NCBI GenBank assembly: GCA_021324975.1
Contig: JAJPIA010000091.1
Span: 1 to 50,201, forward strand
DNA length: 50,201 bases
Origin: Bacillota bacterium
Lineage (GTDB): Bacteria > Sysuimicrobiota > Sysuimicrobiia > Sysuimicrobiales > Segetimicrobiaceae
Direction: 5' to 3'
The notes under the pieces were generated by a model. The model did not search any database. It was given only the letters and a program-made list of their open reading frames with translations, and was not told the origin of the DNA. Positions 16,741 through 25,498 of this stretch are shown here, one piece after another (position 1 is the stretch's first letter; every line of letters starts with the position of its first letter). The translations under genes were made by a program, and so were the position numbers.

Positions 16741-17501
16741 GTGCTACCCTCGCCGGGGAATCATGGAGGGTCTGTCCTTGCGCGCGAACACACGACGAAA
16801 CTGGGAGCCTTGGCTCGGGGCGGTTCTGTTGTCCGACCCGTCATTGCTACTATGCTCCCCCGACGCCCTGCATGGCATCAGCAGGCCCTTCGGCATCCGC
16901 CTTATAGCCCGCCTGATCTCCGGGACAGAGAGAACCATGCAGGGCCTCCCACGTTTCTGCCAACCGCCGTCCGGCATGCCGATCCTGCGACGCCGGGAGG
17001 AGGGACAGGCGATGCCCTCTTGTCCTCCGCCTCTCCCTATCAGCCTTCGCGCATTGACGAGGGGCTCGGCTCCTCCAGTTCCCCTTGCGGGTACGACCTT
17101 CACGGCGCTCCATGTGGATTCCCGATTGGTACGGCCTGCCGTTTGCGGCGCCTCCTTATCGAGGCCTTGTCGAGCGGCTTCACCGTCGGAGATTACTCTC
17201 CGCCGGTGCGCTCCACGCTACCTGGCCGAAGAGGGCAATTGCCAGGGTGGGTCTTGCACCCACAGGCGGTTGGCCCTTCGTGGCACACCGACGAGCCGAT
17301 CGGTTTTGCCGATTCAGCGCGACATTACTGTCGATCTGCACCTCCTGTCGGCGCAGAGCACCAGCCTCGTGAGGTCCTGGGGCATGATTCTGTTCATGGT
17401 CTCGAGGCCTCGACCAAGCTGATTCGGTTATCCGGTATGAAAAAGGGGATCCGCAGGGTGCCCCTCACGCCGGCTCTGATATCGGCGGCTCCCAGCCAAG
17501 A

Positions 17502-17933
17502 TCAGCCTTCTATTCGCGCTCCCTTCTCCTCAAGGAACAGTTTCCTAATTTCGCGCTCGATCGACCCGGCCGCGACACGGTACCGCTCAATGTTGTCGCC
17601 ATAGGGATCCGGAACGTTGAGTTCCACGATCGCCGCCCGATTTGCACCACGCGCCCGAAGAGATCCCGCGACCGCACGATTCATCGCCACAATCGCGTCG
17701 AATGCCGACAGATCCACGCCGTCAATCCGACGAGCCGAATGCCCCTTGATATCCAGCCCCTTCTCCGCCATCACCGCGATGGCGTTCGGAGCCGCCGGCG
17801 CCCCGTTGGCGGCGCTGACGCCAGCGCTTTCGACGGAGACGCTCTCACCGAGAATACGACGCGCGATGGCCTCCGCCATGGGGCTTCGGCAGGTGTTACC
17901 CGCGCACACGAACAGGATTCTCTTCATCGACAT
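17502..17933 (-). CDS. Low-molecular-weight protein tyrosine phosphatase / arsenate reductase family
   Basis: A 143-residue LMW phosphatase. The P-loop CAGNTCRSPMAE (about 10-21) contains the nucleophile cysteine and the phosphate-binding arginine, and the general-acid aspartate is in PDPYGD near the C terminus. The family includes Wzb/YwlE-type protein-tyrosine or protein-arginine phosphatases and thioredoxin-type arsenate reductases; the PDPYG context favours a phosphatase. GTG and ATG codons at 17936, 17933 and 17927 are all possible starts and none has a clear ribosome binding site. It lies 61 bases after the amidase gene and could be the last gene of that operon, though a functional link is not obvious. 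The intron lies just downstream. Confidence 0.85.
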   Translation of the reverse strand: MSMKRILFVCAGNTCRSPMAEAIARRILGESVSVESAGVSAANGAPAAPNAIAVMAEKGLDIKGHSARRIDGVDLSAFDAIVAMNRAVAGSLRARGANRAAIVELNVPDPYGDNIERYRVAAGSIEREIRKLFLEEKGARIEG

Positions 17934-17994
17934 CACCCGGCAGGATCAGATCCGCCCCCGCTTCTCGGATACGGCTTCAGTGGGACGTCACTTT

Positions 17995-19491
17995 CTAGGT
18001 GCAATTATCCTCGTTTCTCACGTCAACGCGTTGCACAGCATTGGCCGCCTCTTGACTTATGCAGTTAAGCGATGGTCTCTGGGTCATCCACGGTCTCGCT
18101 TCCTCGATACGTGCGGCAACCTGGAAGAGGGTGGCTTCATCACCGAATGGGGTGACCAACTGAACACCGAGTGGCAACCCGTCCGGAGTTTGCGTCCAGG
18201 GGATCGAGGCAGCTGGCGTTCCTGCACAATTGAAAAGGGACAAGAAACAATGGTCTGGAAGCATCAGGGAATTGATTGCTTCCACGTTTCTCATATTGAG
18301 ATCGACCACGGGCAAGCGCCGCGGTGGACTCGCGGTCGCCGGCGTCACTAAAAGGTCGTAGCGTTCGAAGAAGCGCGCGACACTGCGGCCAACCGCGTGT
18401 ATCAGCTCGAGGCTGCGGACATAATCCGTCGCCGTTCTGGGGGTGCTCGCCATAATTCTCTCGTAGACGTGCGGTTCCAGATCATCAGAGCGCAACGGCC
18501 GACCAATGGCTCTGGCACGGTCTTCGAGTTTAGTGAGCAGATATCCGCACACTATCTTGCCGCGCGCACTCGCCCACTCCCGGACTTGCGGTTGAAATGT
18601 TACGTGCTCAACGATGTGGCCCATCGTCTCTAATAGCCTTGCGGCATCGCACGCCGCGGCCACGGAGACCGGGGCGACCGGCGCCTCTATGAATGGCACA
18701 GTGACTAAAGCTATACGCAGAGTCCGAATGGGAGCCGTAAGTTCTTCGATATAAGGACGCGCCTGCGGAGGAGCAAGGTAGGGCGCGCCGGCATCAGGAC
18801 CGGCCGTCACATCCAGGAGAGCGGCAGAATCTCTAACGCTTCTGCTCACGACGTGCGTGACCGCCAACCCGCCGCGCTGTTCGCCTTCGTCGGGGCCGAC
18901 CGGCAGGCGGCCTCGTGTCGGCTTGAGCCCGAACACTCCGCAGTGCGCGGCTGGGATGCGAATCGAACCGCCGCCGTCGCTGGCACACGCCGCAGGCACG
19001 ATACCAGCAGCAACCGCAGCGGCGGAACCGCCGCTCGAGCCCCCTGCGCTATAGAATGTATTCCATGGGTTCCGCGTCGCGCCGAATAGAAGCGACTCCG
19101 TGGAAGTGCTGAACTCGAGTTCCGGCGCGTTTGTCTTACCGAAGATCACTAGTCCAGCACGCTTGTAACGGGCAACGATTTCGCTGTCATGTTTCGCAAT
19201 GTTTCCCTTGAACAGCGCGCATCCCATGAGGGTTTCGGTGCCCGCAAGCGCAACTCCGCAGTCCTTTAGGAGGAACGGCACCCCCCGAAATAACCCGCTT
19301 GGCAAGCCCTGGGATACCTGCTTATGGGCGAGATCGAACAGCTTGTAACCGACGGCATTAATTTCGTGATCCACCGCACGCGTCCGGGCGATGGCAGCCT
19401 CCAGGAGCTCTAGCGGCGTGACTTCTCCCCGCCTCACGAGGTCAGCGAGCCCAAGAGCGTCAAACTTGCCATATTCTTCGAAGCGCATCAT
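17995..19491 (-). CDS. Amidase signature family hydrolase
   Basis: A 498-residue amidase. The Ser-cisSer-Lys triad has the usual spacing: K76 in FLLKDCG, S152 in GGSSGGS and the nucleophile S176 in [11 protein letters not shown]. The family hydrolyses amides, from acetamide-like compounds to peptide amides. I start at the ATG pair 19491/19488 because family alignment begins around [10 protein letters not shown] and the earlier in-frame codons lack support. It follows the second SelA-like gene by 68 bases in the leftward cluster with the D-aminopeptidase and dipeptide transporter, so an imported amide or modified amino acid is a sensible substrate. It is not GatA, because no GatB or GatC gene is nearby. 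Confidence 0.87.
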   Translation of the reverse strand: MMRFEEYGKFDALGLADLVRRGEVTPLELLEAAIARTRAVDHEINAVGYKLFDLAHKQVSQGLPSGLFRGVPFLLKDCGVALAGTETLMGCALFKGNIAKHDSEIVARYKRAGLVIFGKTNAPELEFSTSTESLLFGATRNPWNTFYSAGGSSGGSAAAVAAGIVPAACASDGGGSIRIPAAHCGVFGLKPTRGRLPVGPDEGEQRGGLAVTHVVSRSVRDSAALLDVTAGPDAGAPYLAPPQARPYIEELTAPIRTLRIALVTVPFIEAPVAPVSVAAACDAARLLETMGHIVEHVTFQPQVREWASARGKIVCGYLLTKLEDRARAIGRPLRSDDLEPHVYERIMASTPRTATDYVRSLELIHAVGRSVARFFERYDLLVTPATASPPRRLPVVDLNMRNVEAINSLMLPDHCFLSLFNCAGTPAASIPWTQTPDGLPLGVQLVTPFGDEATLFQVAARIEEARPWMTQRPSLNCISQEAANAVQRVDVRNEDNCT

Positions 19492-19559
19492 CCTGACAAT
19501 CCTGAGCGATGTGTTACCGCATACACTTTCACGCACACAGTAGCCACATCAAGTCCCGC

Positions 19560-20726
19560 TTAGGAGGACCGATGCGTGCCACGAGAGCGCCGACACGGTG
19601 TTACTCCATCGCGCTTCGTTGATACCGCCTGCATGGACTCAACAAATCGCCGCCCAACGATCTCGTCTTCACCGGATCTGAGCGCGTGCGGATTAAGCGC
19701 GACGGTGTTGCGCGCGGTATCAATCCCCATGACGTACACCGGAGGTGTTCCCTCGCACAACGCCTGCTGGACGTCTGCGGCTCTTCCGAGACTTCCAAGG
19801 TGGACCTCGACGACCGGAATATTCCTGTACTTCTCGAATTGGAGATTTACTTCGCAGTCGGTTCCGTGTTGGATCGTGTGAGCAATTCTGTCCGCCTGCG
19901 CCTTCCACAGCCGCATGTCTGCCGCGTGGTCCCTGGCCCAGTAATTCTCCAGGGCGACAAGTGTGCCGACGATCGTCTCTTTACTCACTTTCGCGCTACG
20001 GCCGATGCTGTAATTGGGGCTCATATTGAGAGCCGCGGCTCTAACAAGATCACGTCTGCCGCAAAGAACTCCTCCCCCTTGCGGTCCACGCAACGCCTTA
20101 CCAGCGCTAAAGCACACCAAGTCGGCGCCCTCCGCAATGAACCGCCTGAGATTCTCAGCAGGAGGCAGCATCGCTGCGCCGTCTACAATGACCGGAACAG
20201 CCGCCCGCTTCGCAATCTTCACGACGGCGGGCAAGGGAAGAGCCCCTTCGCTTACCCATGGAGACAGCACATAGGCGATGGCAGCGGTCTGGTCGGTGAT
20301 GGCCGCCTCGAACTGCCACTCGAACGTCTGATGTCCGGCGCCAACCTCAATAATACGAGCTCCAGTAGCACGTATCGAGTGATCGAAGCCGTTCCGATGT
20401 ACTCGATGCATGATCAATTGATTGCGCAGCCCGGTGGTATCGGGCAGCTGATCTATCCTCGCCAAATCATTGCCCGTAAGACAGGCCGCCGTACCCGCCA
20501 ATAGGGCAGCCGCGGCGCCAGCAGTCACGATGCCATCTTCTGCGCCCGTGACCCGCGCGATGACGGAGCCGGCCTTCTCTTCCAAATCGTCAATGTTCAC
20601 CGTCAAAGACGCGGCCTCGTGCATGGCGTCGAGCACTTCGGGAAGCATCGGGGCGCCACCGTACCGCGTGACGGTGCCCGCCGCATTGATGATGGGGGTG
20701 ACTCCAAACCGCTCGTAGATGCCCAT
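19560..20726 (-). CDS. SelA-like PLP-dependent enzyme (paralogue 2)
   Basis: A 388-residue fold-type I PLP enzyme related to selenocysteine synthase SelA and D-glucosaminate-6-phosphate ammonia-lyase. K210 in FSAGKALRGPQGGG binds PLP and D182 in VIVDGAAMLPP holds the cofactor ring nitrogen. The opening IYERFGVTPIINAAGTVT is typical. There is no selenium machinery in the window, so an amino-acid lyase, dehydratase or racemase-type role is more likely than Sec synthesis. The ATG at 20726 follows GGGAG. It is a clear paralogue of the protein encoded at 25499-26638 at the head of the same cluster. The two flank the transporter and D-aminopeptidase genes and may act in sequence or on stereoisomers. 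Confidence 0.82.
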   Translation of the reverse strand: MGIYERFGVTPIINAAGTVTRYGGAPMLPEVLDAMHEAASLTVNIDDLEEKAGSVIARVTGAEDGIVTAGAAAALLAGTAACLTGNDLARIDQLPDTTGLRNQLIMHRVHRNGFDHSIRATGARIIEVGAGHQTFEWQFEAAITDQTAAIAYVLSPWVSEGALPLPAVVKIAKRAAVPVIVDGAAMLPPAENLRRFIAEGADLVCFSAGKALRGPQGGGVLCGRRDLVRAAALNMSPNYSIGRSAKVSKETIVGTLVALENYWARDHAADMRLWKAQADRIAHTIQHGTDCEVNLQFEKYRNIPVVEVHLGSLGRAADVQQALCEGTPPVYVMGIDTARNTVALNPHALRSGEDEIVGRRFVESMQAVSTKRDGVTPCRRSRGTHRSS

Positions 20727-20834
20727 CAAGTTCTCCCGGGCTCTATAGCTCGCTGCGAACAGTTGGTGGCAGCGGGAGCGAGTCCCTCGTGAACGAGTTA
20801 GAAACCAAAGAGACTTGACATGCTCGTCCTCAAG

Positions 20835-22391
20835 CTAGTGCATCTGCGCATCTTGGACCTGCACCGTTTGGTCAGGGAGAACGTAGGCGTTGGCGATCTT
20901 AGTGCTCATGCCCCAGAGGTTCGTAGGTTCGGCGAGCCACACGAATGGTGCATCGCGGAACAAGATCTCCTGTACCTGCTTGTAGTTCGCATTCCTCTGG
21001 GTGGTTGATGTACTGCGCCCAGCTTGGTCAAGAAGCATGTTCACCTGAGGGTTGTTGTAAAAGCCCAAATTGTAGAACACGGGCGGCCATGAAGCGCGCG
21101 TCACGAGGGCCTGAAGAATCCACTGGATAGCGCCATTAGAAGGCGAGAAGCCGTTGAGAATGAGTTGTCCCTTGTTGGCATCTGGGCCTTGGAGCGATGA
21201 CGAGTCAAGGACCCCAGCCTCCATCGGTGTAATGACCACCTTGACGCCAACCTGAGAAAGCTGCTGCTGGAGAAACACCATCTCCTTCTGTGTAAATGTG
21301 TCGTTAAGCCCCCATAGCGTGGCTGTAAATCCGTTGGGATACCCACTCTCAGCTAGGAGTTGACGGGCCTTCGTCAGGTCGAACGGATATGTTCCCACCG
21401 GCACGTAGCCCGCGAGTTGTGAGCCAGCGAGGGAATGCATTTCGTGCGCGTATCCAAGGTAAAGTGTCGAAATTAGGGCCTGCTTGTTTACCGCGTAGTT
21501 CATCGCCAACCGGACATTGCGCTTGTTGAAGGGCGCGTGGAGCTCATTCATCGAAAGTGTTGTGGTCAGAATGCTCGGCCTATTGACGACTTGGATGCCT
21601 GACTGCCCGGCAAGCGCTTTGACATCGACAGGGTCGATCGGGTAGACGAACTGCGCTTCCCCAGTCTTAAGCATTGCGAGTGCTTGAGTCGCGTCTGGAA
21701 CGTCCCGAAAGATGATCTCGTCTGGCCCGGCGCTGTTAGACCGCCAATAGCCGGGATTTCGTCTTCCGACAATACGATTGCCGCGCACCCAGCTGTCAAA
21801 GATGTATGGCCCTGTCCCGACCGGATGCGAGCCAATTGCGGCAGCCCCATACTTCGCGAGGGCAGCTGGACTGATCATTCCTGCCGAAGGATGCGCCAGG
21901 TTGAAGATCAATAGCGCCGATGGCGCGCTCAGCTTCAACGCAACGGTATTCGTGTCGATTACCGTCGCGCCTTGAAGATGAGTAGCATTATGGTAGAAGC
22001 CGTATTTTTGCTGGTGATTGTCAGGGTTCAGCACAAAGTCAATGTTCGCTTTCACCGCTTGCGCATTGAATGGGGTGCCGTCCTGAAACTTGATGCCTGG
22101 TCGCAGCTTGAACGTATAGGTTAAGCCATCGGAGGACACGGACCAGCTCGCGACAAGGCCGGTCTCTTGAACTTTCATGGTGGGGCTAAACTCGAAGAGC
22201 CGGTCGTAGAAGGCGCGCACAATGCCAAGCCCGGGGTTATCGCTCGTGTTCCATGGGTCCAAATTGAGAGCATCTGCATTTTGCACCACGGTGAAGGTAC
22301 TCGACGGGGCCGCAGAAGTATACGGCGAGCTCGCAAGTGCGGCAATGCCGATGACTACCAAAAAGAGTGGCGGACGGAGGAACCGCAACAT
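20835..22391 (-). CDS. Family 5 extracellular solute-binding protein
   Basis: A 518-residue SBP_bac_5 (DppA/OppA-like) binding protein. A Sec signal peptide (LRFLRPPLFLVVIGIAALA, cleavage near TSAAPS) precedes the mature protein, which starts FTVVQNADALNLDPWNTSD. Later blocks include LVASWSVSSDGLTYTFKLRPGIKFQDGTPF and SHPVGTGPYIFDSWVRG. I chose ATG 22391 over the GTG two codons earlier because GGGGGTG precedes it. It is encoded after its permeases rather than before them, 273 bases downstream of the DppC-type gene. With a D-aminopeptidase in the cluster, a D-residue-containing peptide is a plausible ligand; this is inference. Confidence 0.88.
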   Translation of the reverse strand: MLRFLRPPLFLVVIGIAALASSPYTSAAPSSTFTVVQNADALNLDPWNTSDNPGLGIVRAFYDRLFEFSPTMKVQETGLVASWSVSSDGLTYTFKLRPGIKFQDGTPFNAQAVKANIDFVLNPDNHQQKYGFYHNATHLQGATVIDTNTVALKLSAPSALLIFNLAHPSAGMISPAALAKYGAAAIGSHPVGTGPYIFDSWVRGNRIVGRRNPGYWRSNSAGPDEIIFRDVPDATQALAMLKTGEAQFVYPIDPVDVKALAGQSGIQVVNRPSILTTTLSMNELHAPFNKRNVRLAMNYAVNKQALISTLYLGYAHEMHSLAGSQLAGYVPVGTYPFDLTKARQLLAESGYPNGFTATLWGLNDTFTQKEMVFLQQQLSQVGVKVVITPMEAGVLDSSSLQGPDANKGQLILNGFSPSNGAIQWILQALVTRASWPPVFYNLGFYNNPQVNMLLDQAGRSTSTTQRNANYKQVQEILFRDAPFVWLAEPTNLWGMSTKIANAYVLPDQTVQVQDAQMH

Positions 22392-22664
22392 TGTCACCCC
22401 CGTGCATAGGATTCAAAGCGTCTGCGAATTCACCACCTTCCGCATCCACAAATCCAGGTCCTCCAAAGATCTACATATCGGCGCCTGCGTGCGCAACCCG
22501 TGCGCTGTTCGACACGTCGGACTCAGTGAGAGAGGGCCGCTGGCTTTCGCGGAATTGGATTTTAGCGGCGGACCGTGGTTGATTTGCGAGAGGGTCGCAC
22601 TCGTTGGCAAGCTCCGGGAGCTGACGCGTGGTTCAACGTTCAACATGATCCGCCCGGCGCAAAG

Positions 22665-23501
22665 TCACATCTTCATGCGCGGATCCAGTACATCTCGCAA
22701 CCCGTCACCGAGCAAATTAAACCCGAGCACGGTGATCACCAGGGCAGCGCCGGGGAAGAGCGCCATATAAGGTAGCGTAGCAAGGTCATCCTTGGCATTG
22801 GTCAGGATTGCTCCCCATTCGGGTGTCGGCGGCGGTGCGCCCAGCCCCAGAAAGGAAAGGGCCGATTCGGTCAGGATGGCACTGGCTAGTTGCAGGGTCG
22901 AAATAACAATGATTGGTGCGACGACATTCGGCAAGATGTGCCGAATGAGGATGCGTGGCGCCCGTGCGCCTTGGGCGCGTACTGCTTCGACGTACGCCAG
23001 TTCCTTTGCCTGGAGTGTCGACCCCCGCACCAATCGCGTGTACACTGGAATGCCGAAGAACCCGATCGCAATGATTATGTTCACGAGGCCAGGCCCCAGG
23101 ACCGCGACCATGGCGATCGCAAGTAAGATCCCCGGGAAGGCCAGGAGGACGTCGATGACCCGCATAACAACTTCATCGAGCCACCCACCAGCGTAGCCTG
23201 CGATGAGTCCGAGCAATGCGCCAGGGATCAGTCCGATGACGACTCCGAGAAACCCCACGGTCATGGATATTCGCGCCCCGTACAGCACCCGAGAGAAGAT
23301 ATCGCGCCCGAAATCGTCTGTCCCGCCGAGATGTACTGCGCTAGGAGCTTCGCGAGCGTGCGCATAGTCCGGGGTATTTGGCGCGTACGGTGCCCATAGT
23401 GGGCCAAGCACAGCAGTCAGGATCATTGCGATCACAATCACAAATCCGATGGCTCCCGCGGTCGTTCGGCGCAGCAGGCGCCGAAGGGTTGCGCGACCCA
23501 C
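22665..23501 (-). CDS. ABC importer permease, DppC type (second cluster)
   Basis: A 278-residue permease with one N-terminal helix (about 15-38), the LGGTDDFGRDIFSRVLYGARIS signature and five further helices. Its coupling loop is YVEAVRAQGARAPRILIRHILPN (about 169-191), and it ends GDGLRDVLDPRMKM. The GTG start overlaps the stop codon of the DppB-type gene by one base, so the two are translated together. No ATPase gene follows. The 273-base gap to the binding-protein gene holds a GTTCAAC tandem repeat and a small AGCTCC/GGAGCT hairpin but no gene. Confidence 0.88.
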   Translation of the reverse strand: MGRATLRRLLRRTTAGAIGFVIVIAMILTAVLGPLWAPYAPNTPDYAHAREAPSAVHLGGTDDFGRDIFSRVLYGARISMTVGFLGVVIGLIPGALLGLIAGYAGGWLDEVVMRVIDVLLAFPGILLAIAMVAVLGPGLVNIIIAIGFFGIPVYTRLVRGSTLQAKELAYVEAVRAQGARAPRILIRHILPNVVAPIIVISTLQLASAILTESALSFLGLGAPPPTPEWGAILTNAKDDLATLPYMALFPGAALVITVLGFNLLGDGLRDVLDPRMKM

Positions 23502-24421
23502 TATTGGTAACGGACGCGTGGATCTATGCGAGCGTACAGCACATCGACCAGCAGGTTTACGGCGACGAATTCAAGCGCGAACACGAGCACGACCCCTTGG
23601 ATGACCGGATAGTCTCGAAATGAAATGGAGTCGATGAGCAGACGCCCGAGCCCCGGCCATGCAAAAACCGTTTCGACGATGATAGCTCCCGATATCAAGA
23701 AGCCGAAGTGAAGGCCAATCACCGTAATCACGGGGATGAGCGTATTCGGCAGCGCATGCTGCAGCACCACCATTCGTAGCCGATGTCCCTTCGCTTTGGC
23801 CACACGGATGTAGTCCTGCGCGAGGACCTCCAGCATCTCCGACCGCGAGATTCGGGCAATCGTCGCCGCCGCACCAGCCCCCAGCGTGATCGCCGGAAGA
23901 ACCAAAGACGCGGCGCCTTGGTCACCCCCCGTTGGGAACCATCGCAGATCCACACCGAAGATCCAGATGAGCGCGAGCGCCAGGACAAACGATGGCAGGC
24001 TAATCCCGAACATCGCGAGCGACGTCGTTGTGAAGTCCAGCACCCTCCCGTGACTCACAGCCGCGATCATCCCGGCCGCCAGGCCGATGGCGATGGCCAC
24101 GAGCATTGCCGCCACGGTTAGGAAGAACGTCGGGCCGAAGGCTTGCATGATGTGAGTGCTTACGGGCGCCGCATCCCGATTTGAGGCTCCCAGGCTCCCA
24201 TGGATCAGGTTGTTGAGATAGATCCCGTATTGGACCCAGAGTGGTTTGTCCAGCCCCAGCGACCTCCGCACTAATTGTACGGAGTCCTCGGTCGCCTCGA
24301 TACCGGCCATGAGCCGGGCAGGATCACCGGGGAGCACGTGCACGAACATGAACACTGCAAGAGTAACACCAAGTAAGGTGGGCGTAGCCGACAACACGCG
24401 CCGAAGTATATAGTAACCCAT
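23501..24421 (-). CDS. ABC importer permease, DppB type (second cluster)
   Basis: A 306-residue permease of the DppB/OppB family. It has the N-terminal helix GYYILRRVLSATPTLLGVTL, the family motif VHVLPGDPARLM, the periplasmic HGSLGASNRDAAPV segment and a coupling loop with DYIRVAKAKGHRLRMVVLQHALPN. The C terminus LLVDVLYARIDPRVRY is normal. ATG 24421 follows AGGGA; a GTG codon directly before it is an alternative. It forms the membrane pore with the overlapping DppC-type gene. The 198 bases between it and the D-aminopeptidase gene hold no gene that I can see. Confidence 0.88.
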   Translation of the reverse strand: MGYYILRRVLSATPTLLGVTLAVFMFVHVLPGDPARLMAGIEATEDSVQLVRRSLGLDKPLWVQYGIYLNNLIHGSLGASNRDAAPVSTHIMQAFGPTFFLTVAAMLVAIAIGLAAGMIAAVSHGRVLDFTTTSLAMFGISLPSFVLALALIWIFGVDLRWFPTGGDQGAASLVLPAITLGAGAAATIARISRSEMLEVLAQDYIRVAKAKGHRLRMVVLQHALPNTLIPVITVIGLHFGFLISGAIIVETVFAWPGLGRLLIDSISFRDYPVIQGVVLVFALEFVAVNLLVDVLYARIDPRVRYQ

Positions 24422-24619
24422 CACGTTCCCTATGAAGCGGACGGCCCCGCAGGCTAACGCCGTCCCCCTCCTCTATTCGCCATCCTCGATATGCGTCCAT
24501 TCTAAGCATTTCTTTGAGTCTAGTGATTTGGGCGCGCTGTTCTTGGAGCCATTACTGTCGAGCGGTTCTTTCCTGCCGGCACAGCCGGGCGCATGCCATG
24601 GTCCGAAGAACCGTGCCTG

Positions 24620-25477
24620 TTAGGGCATCCGAGAATTCATGACGTTTCGTATGACGAGCCAGGCCTTCCAGACGTCGAGCATGTCAGTCCCCTCATAAGC
24701 GATCGTCCGCGGGCCCTCGCGGGTAACCCCATGGCACAGAGTCGCGAGGTCTGCGAGGTCGGGTTTAGCGACGTCCACCTCGAATCGAATCGGGGACTTC
24801 GGAAGGTAGGGACGAAGACGTGGAGCTCGACGTACAGCTTCGGCCGCGCCTGCCCTAATCTCAGCCCGCGCCTTCTCCGGATGCAGGTGAACTGCGGACG
24901 TCGAGCTGAGCGCTCTCTTGACTTCAACCCCCACAACATCGGCCCCAAGGAGTTCGTGCACCTGCGCGACTACCGTGTTGTCACCTGAGACGAATGCCAC
25001 CGGTACGCCAAAGTGCCCCGCGAGCGCCGCGTTCACACCGTATTCACCGACCGCGATTCCGCCGAGGCGGATCTCCTGGATGATCCCGATAAACGTATGG
25101 GCAAGTATCGACGCCGGCGTGCCCGCCCGTCCATGGTACCCCGTAAACATGACGGCGCCGAACGACCTGTCGAGCCCCTCGAGCTGGCCGAGGAACTTTG
25201 GACGGCCACTCACGTAGCGCGCCTCAGGGTGCAGAGCCGGCGGCAGCAGGTTGCGCATTGCTCCGTGCCCCTCGGTGACCCATACTTCAGTTGCGCCGCC
25301 CTCGAGGGCACCGTTCACGGCCGCATTTACTTCCTCGGTCATCAACCGGCGCGCCCAATCGAACTCTACAGCGTTATTCCTAATGCCCGACTCGCCGGCG
25401 TGGTCGGGAGGGGTCACGTGGGCAGAATGCACGATACCCGCTGTTCCCTCCATGTCGGCGGAAATGAGCACTTTCAT
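24620..25477 (-). CDS. dppA: M55 family D-aminopeptidase (DppA-like)
   Basis: A 285-residue zinc peptidase of family M55, whose Bacillus subtilis member DppA releases D-amino acids from peptide N termini and forms a ring-shaped decamer. Metal ligands D8 and E10 are in SADMEG; H71 (EGHGAMRN), H115 (GYHGRAG) and E145 (VGEYGVNA) follow at family spacing. The usual Asp-Ser-His-Gly reads Glu-Gly-His-Gly here. A strong GGGAGGG precedes the ATG. The genes around it encode a dipeptide-type permease pair, a binding protein and two SelA-like enzymes, so the product probably cleaves imported D-residue peptides such as wall fragments. It is cytoplasmic, with no signal peptide. Confidence 0.87.
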   Translation of the reverse strand: MKVLISADMEGTAGIVHSAHVTPPDHAGESGIRNNAVEFDWARRLMTEEVNAAVNGALEGGATEVWVTEGHGAMRNLLPPALHPEARYVSGRPKFLGQLEGLDRSFGAVMFTGYHGRAGTPASILAHTFIGIIQEIRLGGIAVGEYGVNAALAGHFGVPVAFVSGDNTVVAQVHELLGADVVGVEVKRALSSTSAVHLHPEKARAEIRAGAAEAVRRAPRLRPYLPKSPIRFEVDVAKPDLADLATLCHGVTREGPRTIAYEGTDMLDVWKAWLVIRNVMNSRMP

Positions 25478-25498
25478 CGCACCCTCCCGAGGCGTCGC

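Larger units (their letters stand above)
15269..17288 (-). mobile_element. Group II intron, leftward, about 2.0 kb (ends approximate)
   Basis: The minus strand has the parts of a group II intron in order: a structured 5' region, a reverse-transcriptase/maturase gene, domain V at 15431-15396, and a domain VI stem. In domain VI GGGAGATGG (ending near 15379) pairs with CCATCTCCC (about 15289-15281), followed by a bulged A at 15279 and CTCTCCCCAC as a plausible 3' end at 15269. A GUGUG sequence at 17288 fits the 5' splice consensus, but structured-looking sequence continues to about 17468, where GUGAG is an alternative start. The region 16741-17288 therefore holds intron RNA domains I-III and no protein gene. 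The element sits between two convergent genes and interrupts none that I can see. Confidence 0.72.

Noticed and set aside
15550-17604. 684-codon plus-strand open frame across the intron
   Set aside because: It is the antisense of the reverse transcriptase and intron RNA domains and shows no protein-family features.
17995-19491. GatA subunit of the tRNA amidotransferase
   Set aside because: There are no gatB or gatC genes nearby, and the gene sits in a transporter/peptidase cluster.
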